64,000 nucleotides of DNA. Source: Podospora comata (Eukaryota > Ascomycota > Sordariomycetes > Sordariales > Podosporaceae). The position numbers and the translations under genes are program-made. Positions 1-11,909 of this stretch are shown piece by piece. The notes under the pieces were generated by a model. The model had not been told where the DNA came from. It saw only the letters and a list, made by a program, of their open reading frames with translations, and made no database searches. Each line of letters starts with the position of its first letter. The stretch's first letter is position 1. The stretch covers positions 682,001 through 746,000 of the forward strand of contig CP071494.1 of assembly GCA_017354895.1 (NCBI GenBank), in the 5' to 3' direction.

Positions 1-1989
1 ACTCCTGGCGTACCGTACCCGTCATCAGCACGGCAACGTCAAACCTCCCTTGATTGAGGCTTTCAGCAGCCACGGCGCCAAGTTGTTAACTTTTTTGACG
101 ACCGACTGTTATTTTCTTTCCATCCCATCCCTTTCCCTCCTCCAAGAAATTAAAAGATCAACCATAAAACTACTCCGTCTTACTCCTCCGCAGCCAAGCA
201 AGCAATCCACCCGTTCACCTGAAAATTTGGAACCGGCAGGAACAAGGTTACATTTTTGTTCTGGCGCTTTCGAAAGTCTCTCGAGATTGATTATCTGTGC
301 GTAAAAACGGTGGGGCAGCTAAGGGAGCTTGGGCCACGTCGCATCATGGCGTGTGTGCACGAACCCCACTATACTCAAGTCTTGGAAGGTGCTTCCGAGG
401 TGAGGTGATGTGAGAAAGCTCACCTTGGGAGCGTTACATTTTGAATGTAATTTTTTTTTCTGATCTTTGTCGAGGTTTAAACGTTGCTATCGACATATCG
501 TGGTGGTGCTCACTTTGCTCACCGTGTTCTCAACGTTAGAGCTTGATAGTTGGTGTATTGAGTACGATACCTAGTCATCCCCAGCCTCCCTACCCTCCTT
601 GGATCCAGAGTGAACAACGCATACATACATACATACATCCATCCATCGCCCTTGGTACAAAGTACGTAAGCTCCCTCGATTCTTTGTCGATGGGTTCGGG
701 TTCGGGTCCGGAATAAACCCACCGAACAACAACACGACGTAGGCACATACGACAGAGAGAGCCGGTATTTGCGGGTGATAGTCCCGAAGAGTACCGGCAA
801 ACAACGTCGTAGAGAGCCATACTTCAAAGCTGTTTGGAAATCGCCCTGTTTGTGTTCTGCATATTCGAGGGTCCGTGAACGGAGCATTCAGACATGGGTT
901 GGCAAATTCCATTTGGATGGACCTATTTGGGAGATTCGGATGGAAGCTCACAACACAATAGTCACATGTAAATTGTTTGTTTTAACTTCTTCATTTTGCT
1001 TCCTTGCTACTACTATCTTGGGGTATTCTTGAGCTATGCAACTACTTAGCAGGTAAAAGGGTAAGGTGGGATGATGTGTGGTAAAAGGCAAGGCAGGCCC
1101 CCAGAATTGGCAGAGGGGAGAGGGAGAAAGAAAAAAGCATCACCACCTCCGTCGCCATCGCCGTCTTTTTATATCATCGTGATTCCATGTCCGTCGTGTC
1201 ATTCATCTGCAGTTGCCCCAATGTGCCTCGCTCTTCTTCCCCTCCCATCTCTCTCTCTTCTTCTTCGTAGCAAAACCAGTCGCCTGCCCTTCTTCTTCCC
1301 CGATTTTTGTGTCATTTCCCCCTTCCATTTTTACCAAAGAAATGATTTGATCCTGTAGGCCCTGAAAAATGCAGGTATTACACCACCTCTCCCTCCCCCA
1401 AACTGTGGCCTAGAATCCAATGCCTCCCAGATCATCCTTTCATCATCAATGCCTCGGGTTGAATAGACATACGCTCCCTCCTTGATGACTCCGAAAATAA
1501 AGCAACTGCAGCGGCTTGCCCGAAAAAAGAGATCTTCTCAAGATTTGGTTTGGCGATAAAAAAAGAGAATGAACCCGCACCTCTCCCCCCCCCTCTCCCC
1601 CTTTGTCGAAAGAAACGAAATGGATATATACGCCCCAATGATGCCCTCTTTTGATTTAATGCGCCATTCGCCGTGTCGGTGAAATGGGTAATGGTTGAAT
1701 TCGATTGCTGCGGGAAATGGTTGTCGAAAATTGAGCAACAAAGATGCCGAGGAATTCGGAAAGAAGAGATAAAGACGACGAATCGCAAGCTGCCAAAATT
1801 AAAATCCAGATGCATATTAGTTTTCGTAAAAAAGCTTTGCGAAAAAAATGGCCAGCGTGCATATCGAGCCCAAAATTTCGCGCAAACCCGGCTGCCAAGA
1901 ACACGGGGGTGTTGTGTATTCAAGACGTCGGTTGCCAGAAGGGAGAATATGACTGAGTGGCGGCGAGGCGAGGGACCGAAGGAAGCCGC
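1..1989. other. Gene-free stretch at left edge
   Basis: I see no gene supported by homology or codon bias here. Several open frames exist on both strands but their products are low-complexity or unlike any family I know. The stretch holds pyrimidine-rich runs (about 1140-1330) and a CATA/CATC microsatellite near 620-647. The part next to 1989 is probably the 3' flank of the ras-2 gene, which is transcribed leftwards. Confidence 0.5.
620..647. repeat. CATA/CATC microsatellite
   Basis: About four copies of the tetranucleotide CATA run directly into CATC copies. It lies in non-coding sequence and has no visible function. Confidence 0.85.
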
Positions 1990-2769
1990 TCATAATATGA
2001 CACACCCCCTGCGGCGCTCGCTTTGTGTGCGTCGGTATCGGCTTTCCTTGGACTGGATGGTCGAATCGGCCCTCCTTGATTCGTACTTGCTGCTGCCGGT
2101 TGGCGAGAGGGGCTGGGAAGCGGCCTGGCGCTGTCTCCGGAGAATTCTAACCACATCGTAAAAGGCCTTGTCCACGTTGATATAATTCTTGGCCGACGCC
2201 TCGACAAACTCGCATCCCAACTCGCGCGCCAGAGCGTGCCCTTCCTGTGTAGATACCTCGCGTTCCGCAATACGGTCGCTCTTGTTCCCCACAAGCATGA
2301 TTGGCACGGGTGCCGCCGGGTTAGCCGCCGAGATGGGTGATCCTGGGTATGAAGGCGACGAGGCCGTCGACTCTTTTACTCTTTGGATCTGGTGGTGGAA
2401 CCTCTTGATGCGCGTGAAGGACGAGCGGGATGAGATGCTGTACACTAGGATAAAGCCCTCGCCGTCTCGGATCCACTGGTCTCGCAGCGCTGTGTACTCT
2501 TCCTGCCCCGCCGTGTCCAACACCTCGAGCATGCAGGCTTGGTTGTCAATTACGGCTTGCTTTCGGTACGAGTCCTCAATAGTAGGGTCATACTAGAAAG
2601 GGAAGATTATGGGTTAGTCCAAGATGGCACAAGGGAGGGTGAACAAGACAAAAACAAAACATACTGTCTCGACGAAGTGTTGCAAGCAGAGTTGGATAGT
2701 AAGAGCGGTCTTCCCCACGCCACCGTCCCCCAGCACCACCAGTTTGTATAGTACCATTTTGCCCGCCAT
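1990..2769 (-). CDS. ras-2: Ras-family small GTPase (ras-2 type)
   Basis: Small GTPase that switches between GTP and GDP states at membranes and relays growth signals. The model has two exons, 2665-2769 and 1990-2592, joined across a GTATGT...TAG intron, giving 235 residues. The P-loop GDGGVGKT is at about residues 14-21. It is followed by the effector loop (YDPTIEDS), DTAGQE, NKSD and the SAK motif. The last four residues, CVIL, form a CaaX box ending in Leu, which suggests geranylgeranylation. An insert rich in Ser, Pro and Ala after the switch region, and the N-terminus MAGKM, match what I recall of the Neurospora ras-2 product rather than ras-1 or Krev-1. The first Met was chosen because it directly precedes the conserved LYKLVVLG strand. 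The variable tail before the CaaX box is basic and Ser/Arg-rich. Family assignment is certain and the ras-2 subtype is likely. Confidence 0.93.
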
Positions 2770-5761
2770 TGTTGCGAATATTGTATTGGGATGTAGTCGT
2801 GGTTAGCAGAGTTCTCGGGGGTGGTGCGAGGCTATCGAACGAGAAGGGGATGCGTGGGTGGAAACGGAGCAAGGCTGGGTGGGTTTGGTGGTGCGATGGA
2901 TTTTGGCGGAAGAGAAGAGCACCGGCACCGGGCGGAGCTAGTCGCGCAGCTTAGAACTGGGCCGATGGAGAGGGGCGACCGACGGGAGAGACGCAGCACA
3001 GAAGGCACGGAAAACAAGGACTCGAGAAGAGGTCGTTGCCACGGTAGGTAGTTGACGGGGATTGGTGCGTGCGTTGCGGATGATGGTGGTGTAGTAAGTG
3101 CGTGCGTGCGCTGCGTTGCCTGAGAGTTCGGGTGGTGGTTGTGGTGAAGGGTAGATGGTAGGTAGGTAGTGAAGTACGCAGTGGATAGTGAAGCAAGTGT
3201 ATACGAAGAGGTAGATAGATGCTCCGGCTCGGGACGGCAAAAAACGCAGGCGGGGAAAGTCTTTTGCAAAGACAAGAACTCGAGTGTGCAGTTGGGAGAA
3301 GAGAGGATAGATACCAGCAGCTACGGGTAACAGGACGGCGGTGGGCTGGCAGTGTTGAGTATGGAGCACCGAGTAATAGAATAGGGAGGGCGGCGGTGGA
3401 GCAAAACAGTATTGGAGTTCTCTGGTGGACAGATGCGGGCGGAAGTGGGCGGCTTTGCTTTTTTGGAGTCCCCTAACGCTTTAGGGTGGGATGGCTCGAT
3501 GGGATATCGGGACCAACTCTTTGGCCACCCTGGACACTCGCGGCTGGAGGCTTCAGATCCGCGTGGTAGGGTCCCGGGTCTGAGAGAGAGATAAATCTTG
3601 ATCTTGAAAAGACAAAAGATTATTTTTCTATCGAGTTCTTCTGGGCCGCGGGCAATCGGGGAAGTTTTGATGGAAACCGGAATGGGGTAGCAGTAATACC
3701 CCTCAAGAACAGCTTAATAAGAAAATCACAAGCAACCTGGAACCTCTCTCTCTAAATACCTGGAGGTTCCAGATCACCACACTGCCTTGGGCAATACCTG
3801 TCAACAAAGACTCGGTGGCCTGACCCCATATCCCATGGGCCCCATGATGGACAACCAGCATATGAGGGACCTGGATATCTCGCCAAACAAGTACATCCGG
3901 CGGGTCCGTTGAGCTGAGGCTGGGAAAGGTAAACAAAGGTAAACTGGACCTTTCCTCTCCTACCCGACCTTAACTCAATCCATTCACGGCACACAGTCCT
4001 GATGTTGGAGGACCGAGATTCAATGTCAGTGACCTCTCTGAGGTGCAGACGCAGGTGCCTCGACTGGCACGAGCGCACTCCCGCCTACCACTAGAGTGCC
4101 CCACTCTCCACCACTGGCTGCCCGCAAGGCGAGCGGTCCTGTCTTCGCTCGACCGCCTGGGCCAGGCCTGTGTTCCGATGCAAGACAGATTGCAGAACAT
4201 GACATCTCGCCAAGAACCATCAGACAGACCTCACCCCGAGAACTCTCGCCCTTGGCTGGCCGGCATTCGCAATTGCTAATCCGGGCCGGCATCAGGGCTA
4301 AAGACGTTAGACACATGCCAATACCCCCCCCATTACCAGCCGGGGACAAAGTGTGGGTAAAACAGTCGTGAGATTCAAACTTCTTAGGAATACAACAGCC
4401 CGGATGCTGGTGCCGACCCGTTGGCGCAACATGCTGCGGCCCTCAACCTTCCCTTCCTGCGGCCAGCACAGCATTGCCGTGGCCTCGAGTCTGCAGGGCA
4501 CCAGAGCATAGAGCACCTCGGCAGCCTCTCGCTCGCTATCGAGGTGTGTAAGCTTGCAGATGCAGATGACCAGGCGGTTGCCCGCAGCCCCGACCCATGT
4601 AATCCAATGTATTGGATACTTTGACGGCGGGACGATTGCGGGACAACCTCTCTCCTCACTCACTACATTCCCCAGGTCTCTGGAACAAAACCGGTACTCT
4701 CAACCAATCCCCAACATGGAATCCGTGCCGCTTTGTCTTCTTTTCCCCCTCCAATTGGGTTGCCACCGACATCGGGTTCTCTTGCGAGCAGACAAGTCCA
4801 GACGATTAGCCGCGCTCTACGGCTGTGTCGACGAATCTTGCGGCAAGCAAACGGTTGAGATCGATCCGAGGTTGGCGCCCATAAGTTTGTGACCTTTGCA
4901 ACAAAGAACGGCAAGATCGCCGGGACGACACGGTGGTCACGGCGATCTCACGTCTACCTCTACGGCGGCCTTCATACGGACCGTGACACCCCCATACCTA
5001 ACAGCAGCCGGTCTCGTCGCTCGGCCTGGGAGAAAGCCCTTTTGCCCAGGGCTGTCCGCGTGTACATGCCTCGGGGCGGCAACATGTCCAGACAGACACG
5101 AGATCGTGGCACAAAACAAATAGATTGCCAACTTACAGCGGTAAGCTCCCTCCCCGCTTCCCTAGCTTCGATTCCATGCAGACAGCGGAGCTATGCGGCG
5201 TCAAACTATCTGCATCTACACTGCTGCTTCCCCGTCACACACTCTATCCCACGTGCAGCCTGCTTGTTCAAACGGGGCCATCATCCGCTGTTGTCGGGTG
5301 GGCTTTCCCTCAATAAATGTGTGGGCCTTTCTATCAAGTCTAACGCCTCCTGCTGTACGTCTGTACACTCACGATAATCGGTCTACCCTGTTGCAGGACG
5401 ACCAAGTGTAACACTAAGTGCAGTTGGCGGGAGCCTCTTTGGATACTTTGCTTTGCCCCAGATTCCTGAGCATTGGGCTCTGATTTCTTTGAGACTGAAT
5501 TCTGCTAACTGTTGTTGAATGAGAGCTGTCAGTATGCTTGTCCTCACGAGTATCATATTTGACATATCCCTCCCCAACCAAACAAGGATATATCCCTCCT
5601 TGGCAAGCTCACGGGACCAGCTGTTAATGCGGGGACGCATAAATCAAGAGTCCATCGTCTCAGGGGCTGGCCTGTGAGCCTGTGATCCGACATGGGAGCT
5701 CCCGACGAGCCGCTTTTAGCACAGTACAACCCCGTCTGTCATATCACATCCCACAATACTT
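2770..5761. other. Gene-free spacer between ras-2 and the HAD gene
   Basis: This spacer is about 3 kb. The first 600 bases are purine-rich on the + strand (pyrimidine-rich on the ras-2 strand) and are probably the ras-2 5' UTR and promoter. The 3700-5640 part has a slightly different, more mixed composition and many short open frames. None gives a recognisable domain, so a decayed mobile element is possible but I cannot support it. Confidence 0.4.
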
Positions 5762-6526
5762 TTACTCTTCCTCCCCAACCAACCTATTCGCCACCTCCTC
5801 CAACCCACCCTTTCCGTCGTCAAGCCCAACCCAGAGATCCACCCACTCTTTTGCTTTCTCGTATCTCTCCTCGTCGAGACCCCATCTCTCTTCGTCTGGA
5901 CGCTCGACGTAGACGGTTTTGAAGCCAAGTTTGTGTGCGGCGGCTAGATCTCCTAGGTGAGCTGCCGCCATGGCCACTTCTTTTGGCTCCAGGCCTAGCT
6001 TTTGGCATGCTCCGAGGTAGACGCTCGGGTGAGGTTTGTAAGCTTTGAAGTCCTCCGAGGAGCAAATCTCGTCATATCCCAGGTGGCCGTTTCTGTTAAG
6101 ATCCTCCAAGCATGACTTGTTCCCGTCAGATAACATGGCCGTCTTGAACCTCTTTTTCAGTCTGGCGATCCCGGCAGCGGAATCGGGCCATGGTGTGAGC
6201 TCGTGCCAGGTTTGGACTAGGAGCTCGATTTGGGAGGGGGAGAAGGTGTCGGGGGGGAGGGAGAATTCGGTGAGGAGGGCGCGGAGAGAGTCACGGTGGT
6301 GGGAGTCGGTTGTTTTAAAGGGATTGGAAGGGGATGGGAGGTAGGAGCCGCAGAACTTGCCGTGGGAGAGGCGCCATTTGAGGGCGAAGAGGGGCCAGTC
6401 TACTTCTTTGAAGGTTGGAGGGGCTAGAGCACGGAGGGTGGAGATGATGTGAGGGCGCCAGTTTACTACTGTGCCGAAGATGTCGAAGGTGAGGGCTTTG
6501 ACGCCAGTGAGGGAGGGGTCGGGCAT
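5762..6526 (-). CDS. HAD-superfamily hydrolase, 2-haloacid dehalogenase type II-like
   Basis: Single-exon gene of 254 residues, normal for type II haloacid dehalogenases. The family hydrolyses a carbon-halogen or phosphate ester bond through an Asp nucleophile; most fungal members have no proven substrate. Motif I is FDIFGT, with nucleophile Asp15 and a Phe where bacterial dehalogenases usually carry Tyr. Motif II is the SDGN stretch after a hydrophobic strand, motif III is the Lys of the YKPHPSVY segment, and motif IV is AHLGDLAAA. I start at 6526 because MPDPSLTGVKALTFD places motif I close to the N-terminus, as in the family. The frame stays open for 64 more codons to 6718, and that extension is Pro/His-rich and has no family counterpart. 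Assignment to the superfamily is strong; dehalogenase activity is only inferred. Confidence 0.85.
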   Translation of the reverse strand: MPDPSLTGVKALTFDIFGTVVNWRPHIISTLRALAPPTFKEVDWPLFALKWRLSHGKFCGSYLPSPSNPFKTTDSHHRDSLRALLTEFSLPPDTFSPSQIELLVQTWHELTPWPDSAAGIARLKKRFKTAMLSDGNKSCLEDLNRNGHLGYDEICSSEDFKAYKPHPSVYLGACQKLGLEPKEVAMAAAHLGDLAAAHKLGFKTVYVERPDEERWGLDEERYEKAKEWVDLWVGLDDGKGGLEEVANRLVGEEE

Positions 6527-6718
6527 TGTGATGATGGGTATTGGGGGTAATAATGGGTGGTGTGTGATGTGAAAAGGTGATGAGAAAGTCATGATCTGGT
6601 TTAAGAGTGAGTATAAGTGAGGGGAAGAATGATTAGGCCAACCGGGCAGAGCCGGGAATGCCCGGAGGTGTAATGGTTGGTTGAGAGAGACTGGTTCACG
6701 TCCTTGAGGGGATTGCAT

Positions 6719-9700
6719 AGCGAACCTGAAGAGTAAAGATCAGCAATAGCAAAAGTGCCGTACAGTATATCGAGATTTATTATTCAGAGAATACTGGAAG
6801 TACCAGCATATGGGTTTATAACTTCATCACAGCTCAGCCAAACAATCTTAACACCGAACCTGACAACACATGCTAAGTAGGTGCCTACATACACTACACA
6901 ACGTAGCAAGTCAACAAGAAAATATTCAAAACGAAATACATGCGCTACGCCTTTAGTTTATCTACGTATGGTGTGGCAGGGTAACCCTTCCCATCACGTT
7001 ATATGTCCAACAACAGAGGTAACGCCTGAATACCAATCTCTATAGACGCTACCACATCTCTCAAATCTTCCCACCACTTTGGGCTCTCCCAATCACAATT
7101 TTAATCTGGCCGTTCCGCCATTTTGATCCTCAAAAAGTCAACAAACACTCCGTTTTAGCCGACAGACACAAGACCAGTCCCCTCCTGTTACAGCCCCAAA
7201 AGCTCTCGTCAAATCACAAATCTCAAAATGTCCTGGACGTAGTACATGATATCTGTCTCTAGACTGCATACGTCAAAGACCTGTCTTTTGATTCAACAGA
7301 GCTTATTTTCTCACTTGGCTCTTCTCACCCTACTACTTTTGCAATATCTACCTTCGTATACCGCCTCCACAATAAAGCGGGACGCTGTGAACGTTTCATA
7401 TCTCCAGAAGAAGAGGATCGACGTACCTACCATCAAATATTGTCGTTCAAACCCGCCGCGTGCGTACCCAGCATGTCCCGTCATGCTTGTCGCAGCGGGC
7501 GATAACACAAGGCAAGCACAGGCCTGGTATCTACGGGTCTTCTGGCTTCGAGTCCACCTTCCTCGCGCACTAAGGGCGGGGCTGGGTTTTCTGTGATCAG
7601 CAGTGATGGGGCGATGTTGATAGTGGATGAGAACTTCGGACTTGGTGTCCTCTGGTGCTCGCTTGCGAGGTTGCCTGGCTCTTTCCATCGCAACCTTTCT
7701 TGGGATTGTTGTTCGGCTTGCGATGTGGTTATAGATGCCCGTCGTTATGGGCGGGCTGTGTGGCTGCACGCGCTGCTCTGGTTGAGATGATGATAGGGAG
7801 GTGGGAGGTAAGCGGATTTAGAGGGACATCGTGGATAATTTGTTGGAATTTTCTGTGGGTGTGTGTGTGTGTGTGTTGGAGGACGTGGGCTTGACATTGG
7901 TCCAACGTGATGTTGTCAGTGGAAGTTTTAGCTCGGGGGGACGGATTTATGGACTTTGGACAGTCCTTCATTTACTGGAGAGAAGGATATGTCGAATTGA
8001 ATCTTGTTAAAAGAAGACGACGAGACTTTGGTAGTTGTTGATTAGAATATTTGGAGTTGAGGCAAAAGACTGTCGTATGACATTGGATAGATGGATAATA
8101 CTTGGGTTCTGACTTTACACATCATTCGTGAAGATGGATTGTATCTCGGTTATCGTGGACAATGACTGGTGCTATCTCAGGGACCCTTACACTATTTTAT
8201 CCAACTAGACTCGGTACCTTTCTTCTTGCGCTTTACAAATATCCTCGAATAGCCCCAGCTATAAAGGCACAAACCCAAGACAGCATCACACGCTCTGAAG
8301 AAATATTCAACCACTCATTCATCATCGAGGTCCTACATCATGCCTACCTTACTTCCACGCATTGGGATCATCTTTAGCAGGTCGTGGTGGGTTTTGAACG
8401 TGCGCGGGCGCTGCTTCCCGGCTGTCTTGTACTGTATCAATCGGCAAGAACCTTCGCAATTTTTTCAAAAAGGGTGGAGAGGGAGAAGAATAAGATCTGC
8501 CTGTTTTTCTCATTTGATGATGGTGGCTTGGAAAAATTGAAGGGAGGGTTGAGCAGAGGGAGACGATAATATATCTACGCCTGTCAAGAGCACTGCCATG
8601 GATGACGCCATCTACCGAAGCTATTGCTTTGCTACTCTTCCCCTAGGAAAGGAAAGCGTAGGTTCCCTCAAGACTGACAATAGACAGTAACTGTCTTGGC
8701 ACGAGTCTTGGAGAAATGTATGGTTCCTGAAAGACCAAGAGCCTGTCTTTCTTGTATCATCCGTCTTGTTGGTGCAACTTTTTGCAGTCCCTCCCAATAC
8801 AATTGCAAAGACTCCAACCGCACCTGAAAATTGGTGCTCACTGTAAAACTCAAGATTATGTGACCTAAAAGGCGCTCTCTTGTTTAAGTAGACACGTAGG
8901 GAGAAAAATGTCGCCATAATGATGAGCCAAGGGTTAATATATGATCTCTACCCAAAGTATAGGCAGAGGCTGAGTCGAGTTATTACAGAGGCCGTATATA
9001 GGGGGGAGACACCCGATTTAGAGATTCTCAGAAATGGAAAGTCGGCGACGACGAGTTCCCTTGAGATTTCACAGCCTCGTCATGTACCTAGGTTTATCTG
9101 TATCCTCGGAGCACGATTCCAAGGTTTTTCTTGTTGTCTATGAACAAAGCTTTGATGGCTAACAAGAAGGGATTTTCACAACGGCCTTCCCGAGAAGGCT
9201 TGTTTGTGTCACCACTTATGCAAGGTAGGTAGTTTGTCATTCAGAGCTTCGAGGCTGAGGTTGTCGCTATTTAGAATTTGGATCTCGGCAGATATCTTGC
9301 ATCACTAAAAAGCTATGCCCAACTGGCCCTCCTATTTCTTTGGGAATCATTTTAGCATCAAAGAGGGAGATACTCCTCCATACACCACCCCAACCAATCC
9401 CAGCTTCATTCTTCCAAACGGCGGGCAGAATTGCTGTTTTGACAGCAAGGCCTCAAAGAGCCCATAGAAACCAGGCGCAGGCAGCCTCGCGTTATGTACC
9501 ACATGTGGAGGGTTTTTGACCGTCCCTTTCGGGGAAATCCTGAGCGTGAAAGAAGGGGATGACAGACTGAAGCGTCCTGCCAGCTCTCAGACGATGAAGC
9601 AATTCTGTTGTGAAGTGGGAATACATGAAGCGAGACCTTCCTAGATTTGGGAAGCTGAGTCAACCGCCAACTTGATGCCCCAAGGAAATCAAAGACACCC

Positions 9701-10472
9701 AAATAGAGAGCTGTTTTCCCTCATCCGTGATTCACCAACATAACTTATATACATGGCCCACCAGCATTCTGATAGCAAGGCCTTGAGACTATGTCAAGAT
9801 TACTCTTCAATGCCTTTCGACCATCTTCGAAGACCTCTCAATAGATATTCAAGACCTGTTGACTCCGAGTAGCAGTCTCCAATTATGCTGTCCACGATGT
9901 GAATTCCTTGATGGAAAAAAGCCAGTAGGGCCAATGATGAACAGCACCTGTTATGGGGGCCAATGTGTTGAAGGTGATCAAGTCAACTCAAGTAGAGCAT
10001 GAACGCTGGATTAAGGGGTTCAGGGGCATTCCATTCACTTCAACAACACATTAACACAAGTCCAGTCACAGCAACACAAAGTCAAGCCCACAACTCATGT
10101 ATTGGAACCTGTTCCTACTACCATCTCATAAAACCCCCTTCAAACTCTCCACCAAAAGAATCCAATACACTCTCAAGCTTCATACACCCGCTTCACCGCA
10201 GGCCGGTCATTCCCCTCCACCCAAAGAAGATACACAAAAAAAAACCCATTTTAACGCCCGCTTCTTATCTGTTCTTGCCCTCATTTTCAAGAGGGGTCTG
10301 ATATATCAAGAGATCCAAAACATAAGAAAATATAAAAATTTCCACGACCGTTTCATCCGAAAAAGTAGATCACAAAGAAGTAGAGTAAAGTTGCTCCCCA
10401 AATAAACCAGGATATCGTCAGTTCAAAAAAGTCAAGAACACATCAAAAGAAAAAGGCCATCCAAAAAACACC
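6719..10472. other. Gene-free spacer
   Basis: This is 3.7 kb without a supported gene. Composition is mixed to AT-rich for the window, and stops are frequent in all frames. A GT dinucleotide run lies at 7859-7876. Nothing resembling a transposase, reverse transcriptase or tRNA was seen. Confidence 0.5.
7859..7876. repeat. GT dinucleotide microsatellite
   Basis: A pure run of about nine GT units in non-coding sequence. Confidence 0.85.
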
Positions 10473-11783
10473 TCATGGTGCGGCATGCTCATCGCCGAAC
10501 GGACTCCTTTCCCGGTTCTTGACTGGTACAGAAGAGTCTCTTTGAGACGCCCGTCGTGTCGCCTCCTCGATGACAGCACTGAGGTTGTTACTACTGATGC
10601 TGCTGTTGTGAGACGGCTTCGGTGGGTCAGAAAACGGTCCGAGATCGTTCGTTTGTGGCGAGTCAACAATGATGGTAGCGGCGGTGGAGTCTCTATAGGT
10701 ATCGCCCGAGACGGTGATAGGAGAAGAGAGGGTATCCTGTTCTGATCTCGCTTCGCTGCTGGTGCTGTTGCCGTTCAACTTCTTGATGCTTCCAACCCGA
10801 ACAACCATAGCCCTAGCCGGCGTGGCTGTGTGGGTGCTGGCATTGTTCAAGAAGGTAGACCCAACGCTGAAAGTGCTGTTGGCGGGACTTGGCGGCCGGA
10901 GAGAAGAGTACTTCTCGTAGTCGACAGTGGGAACTGGGGGAGTGGCGGTGCCGCTAGAGTTGTTGGAGTTGGCCGACCGGACACTAACCATGGCCGGCTT
11001 CGCTCGCATACCCGTCTGCGCGGGAGCCACAACAACGGCGCTCTTTCCATAGATGGTGGACGCCACGCTGGAGCGCGGGGCGTACGAGGTCCGGGCGTAG
11101 GAAGTACGATCAGTGTAAGAGGAGATGCCAGAGTAAGTCGAATCACGCAAGTCACCCGGGATGAAGAAATGCTGATCTTCTGTGCTCGATGGAGTGCCGG
11201 CCTGCGAGTGACTGGCAGGAATTGGCGGAACGGGAGGAACCAACACTGTGGGAGAAGCTGTGGCTCTGTTGGTAACCCCGGGAATATAGGCGATCTGGAT
11301 GATGTTCGAAGCGCGGGTAAGAACGGTGGAGGCAATCGAGTGAACAGTATGGGTGGAGGCGCGATAATCCCGGCGTTGAGCAAAGTTCTTCTCCCCATCC
11401 ACATGCTCAGCTGAATCTTCCCAGACCTCCTGGGCAACTGGTTGCTGCTGCCTCCTAGACTTCACGCAAAACCTCCATACCAAGTACGAGAGAATGACAA
11501 CGGCCGCGATACCACCAATCACTCCACCAGCGATGGCACCGACATTGGTCGACGGTTGCGAGGGTCTGGAGGGGAGCATGGCTGGGTCGAGAGGCTGGCA
11601 GATCATATGAGCACATTGCTTGCATGTCTCGGGGATCATGATGCATTCATGTGTCGTCTGGTCGCAATTCTCTGGGCAGACGGGTTGTTGTCCCTTGTTG
11701 CACTGAACACAGACTTCCTGGCGCTTCCATAGCGTCGAGAAGGACATGGCGGCCGTGCCATGTGAATCGAACATGTCGGCCAT
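10473..11783 (-). CDS. Opy2-type membrane anchor protein
   Basis: Predicted single-pass plasma-membrane protein of 436 residues from the Met at 11783. Residues 25-62 form a compact Cys-rich module with Cys at 25, 28, 36, 40, 47, 54, 57 and 62, the pattern of the Opy2 N-terminal domain. A Gly/Ala/Ile-rich transmembrane helix follows at about 82-106, then a basic stop-transfer (KSRR). The rest is a long Ser/Thr/Pro-rich cytoplasmic tail. In yeast, Opy2 anchors the adaptor Ste50 at the membrane so that Ste11 can signal in the HOG osmotic-stress and filamentation pathways. The tail here is likely a phosphorylated docking platform. The frame is open for 42 more codons to 11909, including a hydrophobic patch, so an upstream start is possible. 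The KR dipeptide at residues 20-21 might be a processing site. Domain call is good; the pathway role is inferred from yeast. Confidence 0.78.
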   Translation of the reverse strand: MADMFDSHGTAAMSFSTLWKRQEVCVQCNKGQQPVCPENCDQTTHECIMIPETCKQCAHMICQPLDPAMLPSRPSQPSTNVGAIAGGVIGGIAAVVILSYLVWRFCVKSRRQQQPVAQEVWEDSAEHVDGEKNFAQRRDYRASTHTVHSIASTVLTRASNIIQIAYIPGVTNRATASPTVLVPPVPPIPASHSQAGTPSSTEDQHFFIPGDLRDSTYSGISSYTDRTSYARTSYAPRSSVASTIYGKSAVVVAPAQTGMRAKPAMVSVRSANSNNSSGTATPPVPTVDYEKYSSLRPPSPANSTFSVGSTFLNNASTHTATPARAMVVRVGSIKKLNGNSTSSEARSEQDTLSSPITVSGDTYRDSTAATIIVDSPQTNDLGPFSDPPKPSHNSSISSNNLSAVIEEATRRASQRDSSVPVKNRERSPFGDEHAAP

Positions 11784-11909
11784 GGTGAGCAAGAAACCTG
11801 AGACGTTCGTGAGGCGGGGTGAGAAATATATAAAAAGGGCGATGCTGTTTGGTGTTTGGGTGACCTGTTCGTTACGTTGTGCCGATCTCGAGGATGTGTA
11901 ACGGGCCAA

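Noticed and set aside
3700-5640. Possible transposon remnant
   Set aside because: Composition differs slightly from its flanks, but no terminal repeats, target duplications or recognisable transposase or integrase residues could be identified by eye.
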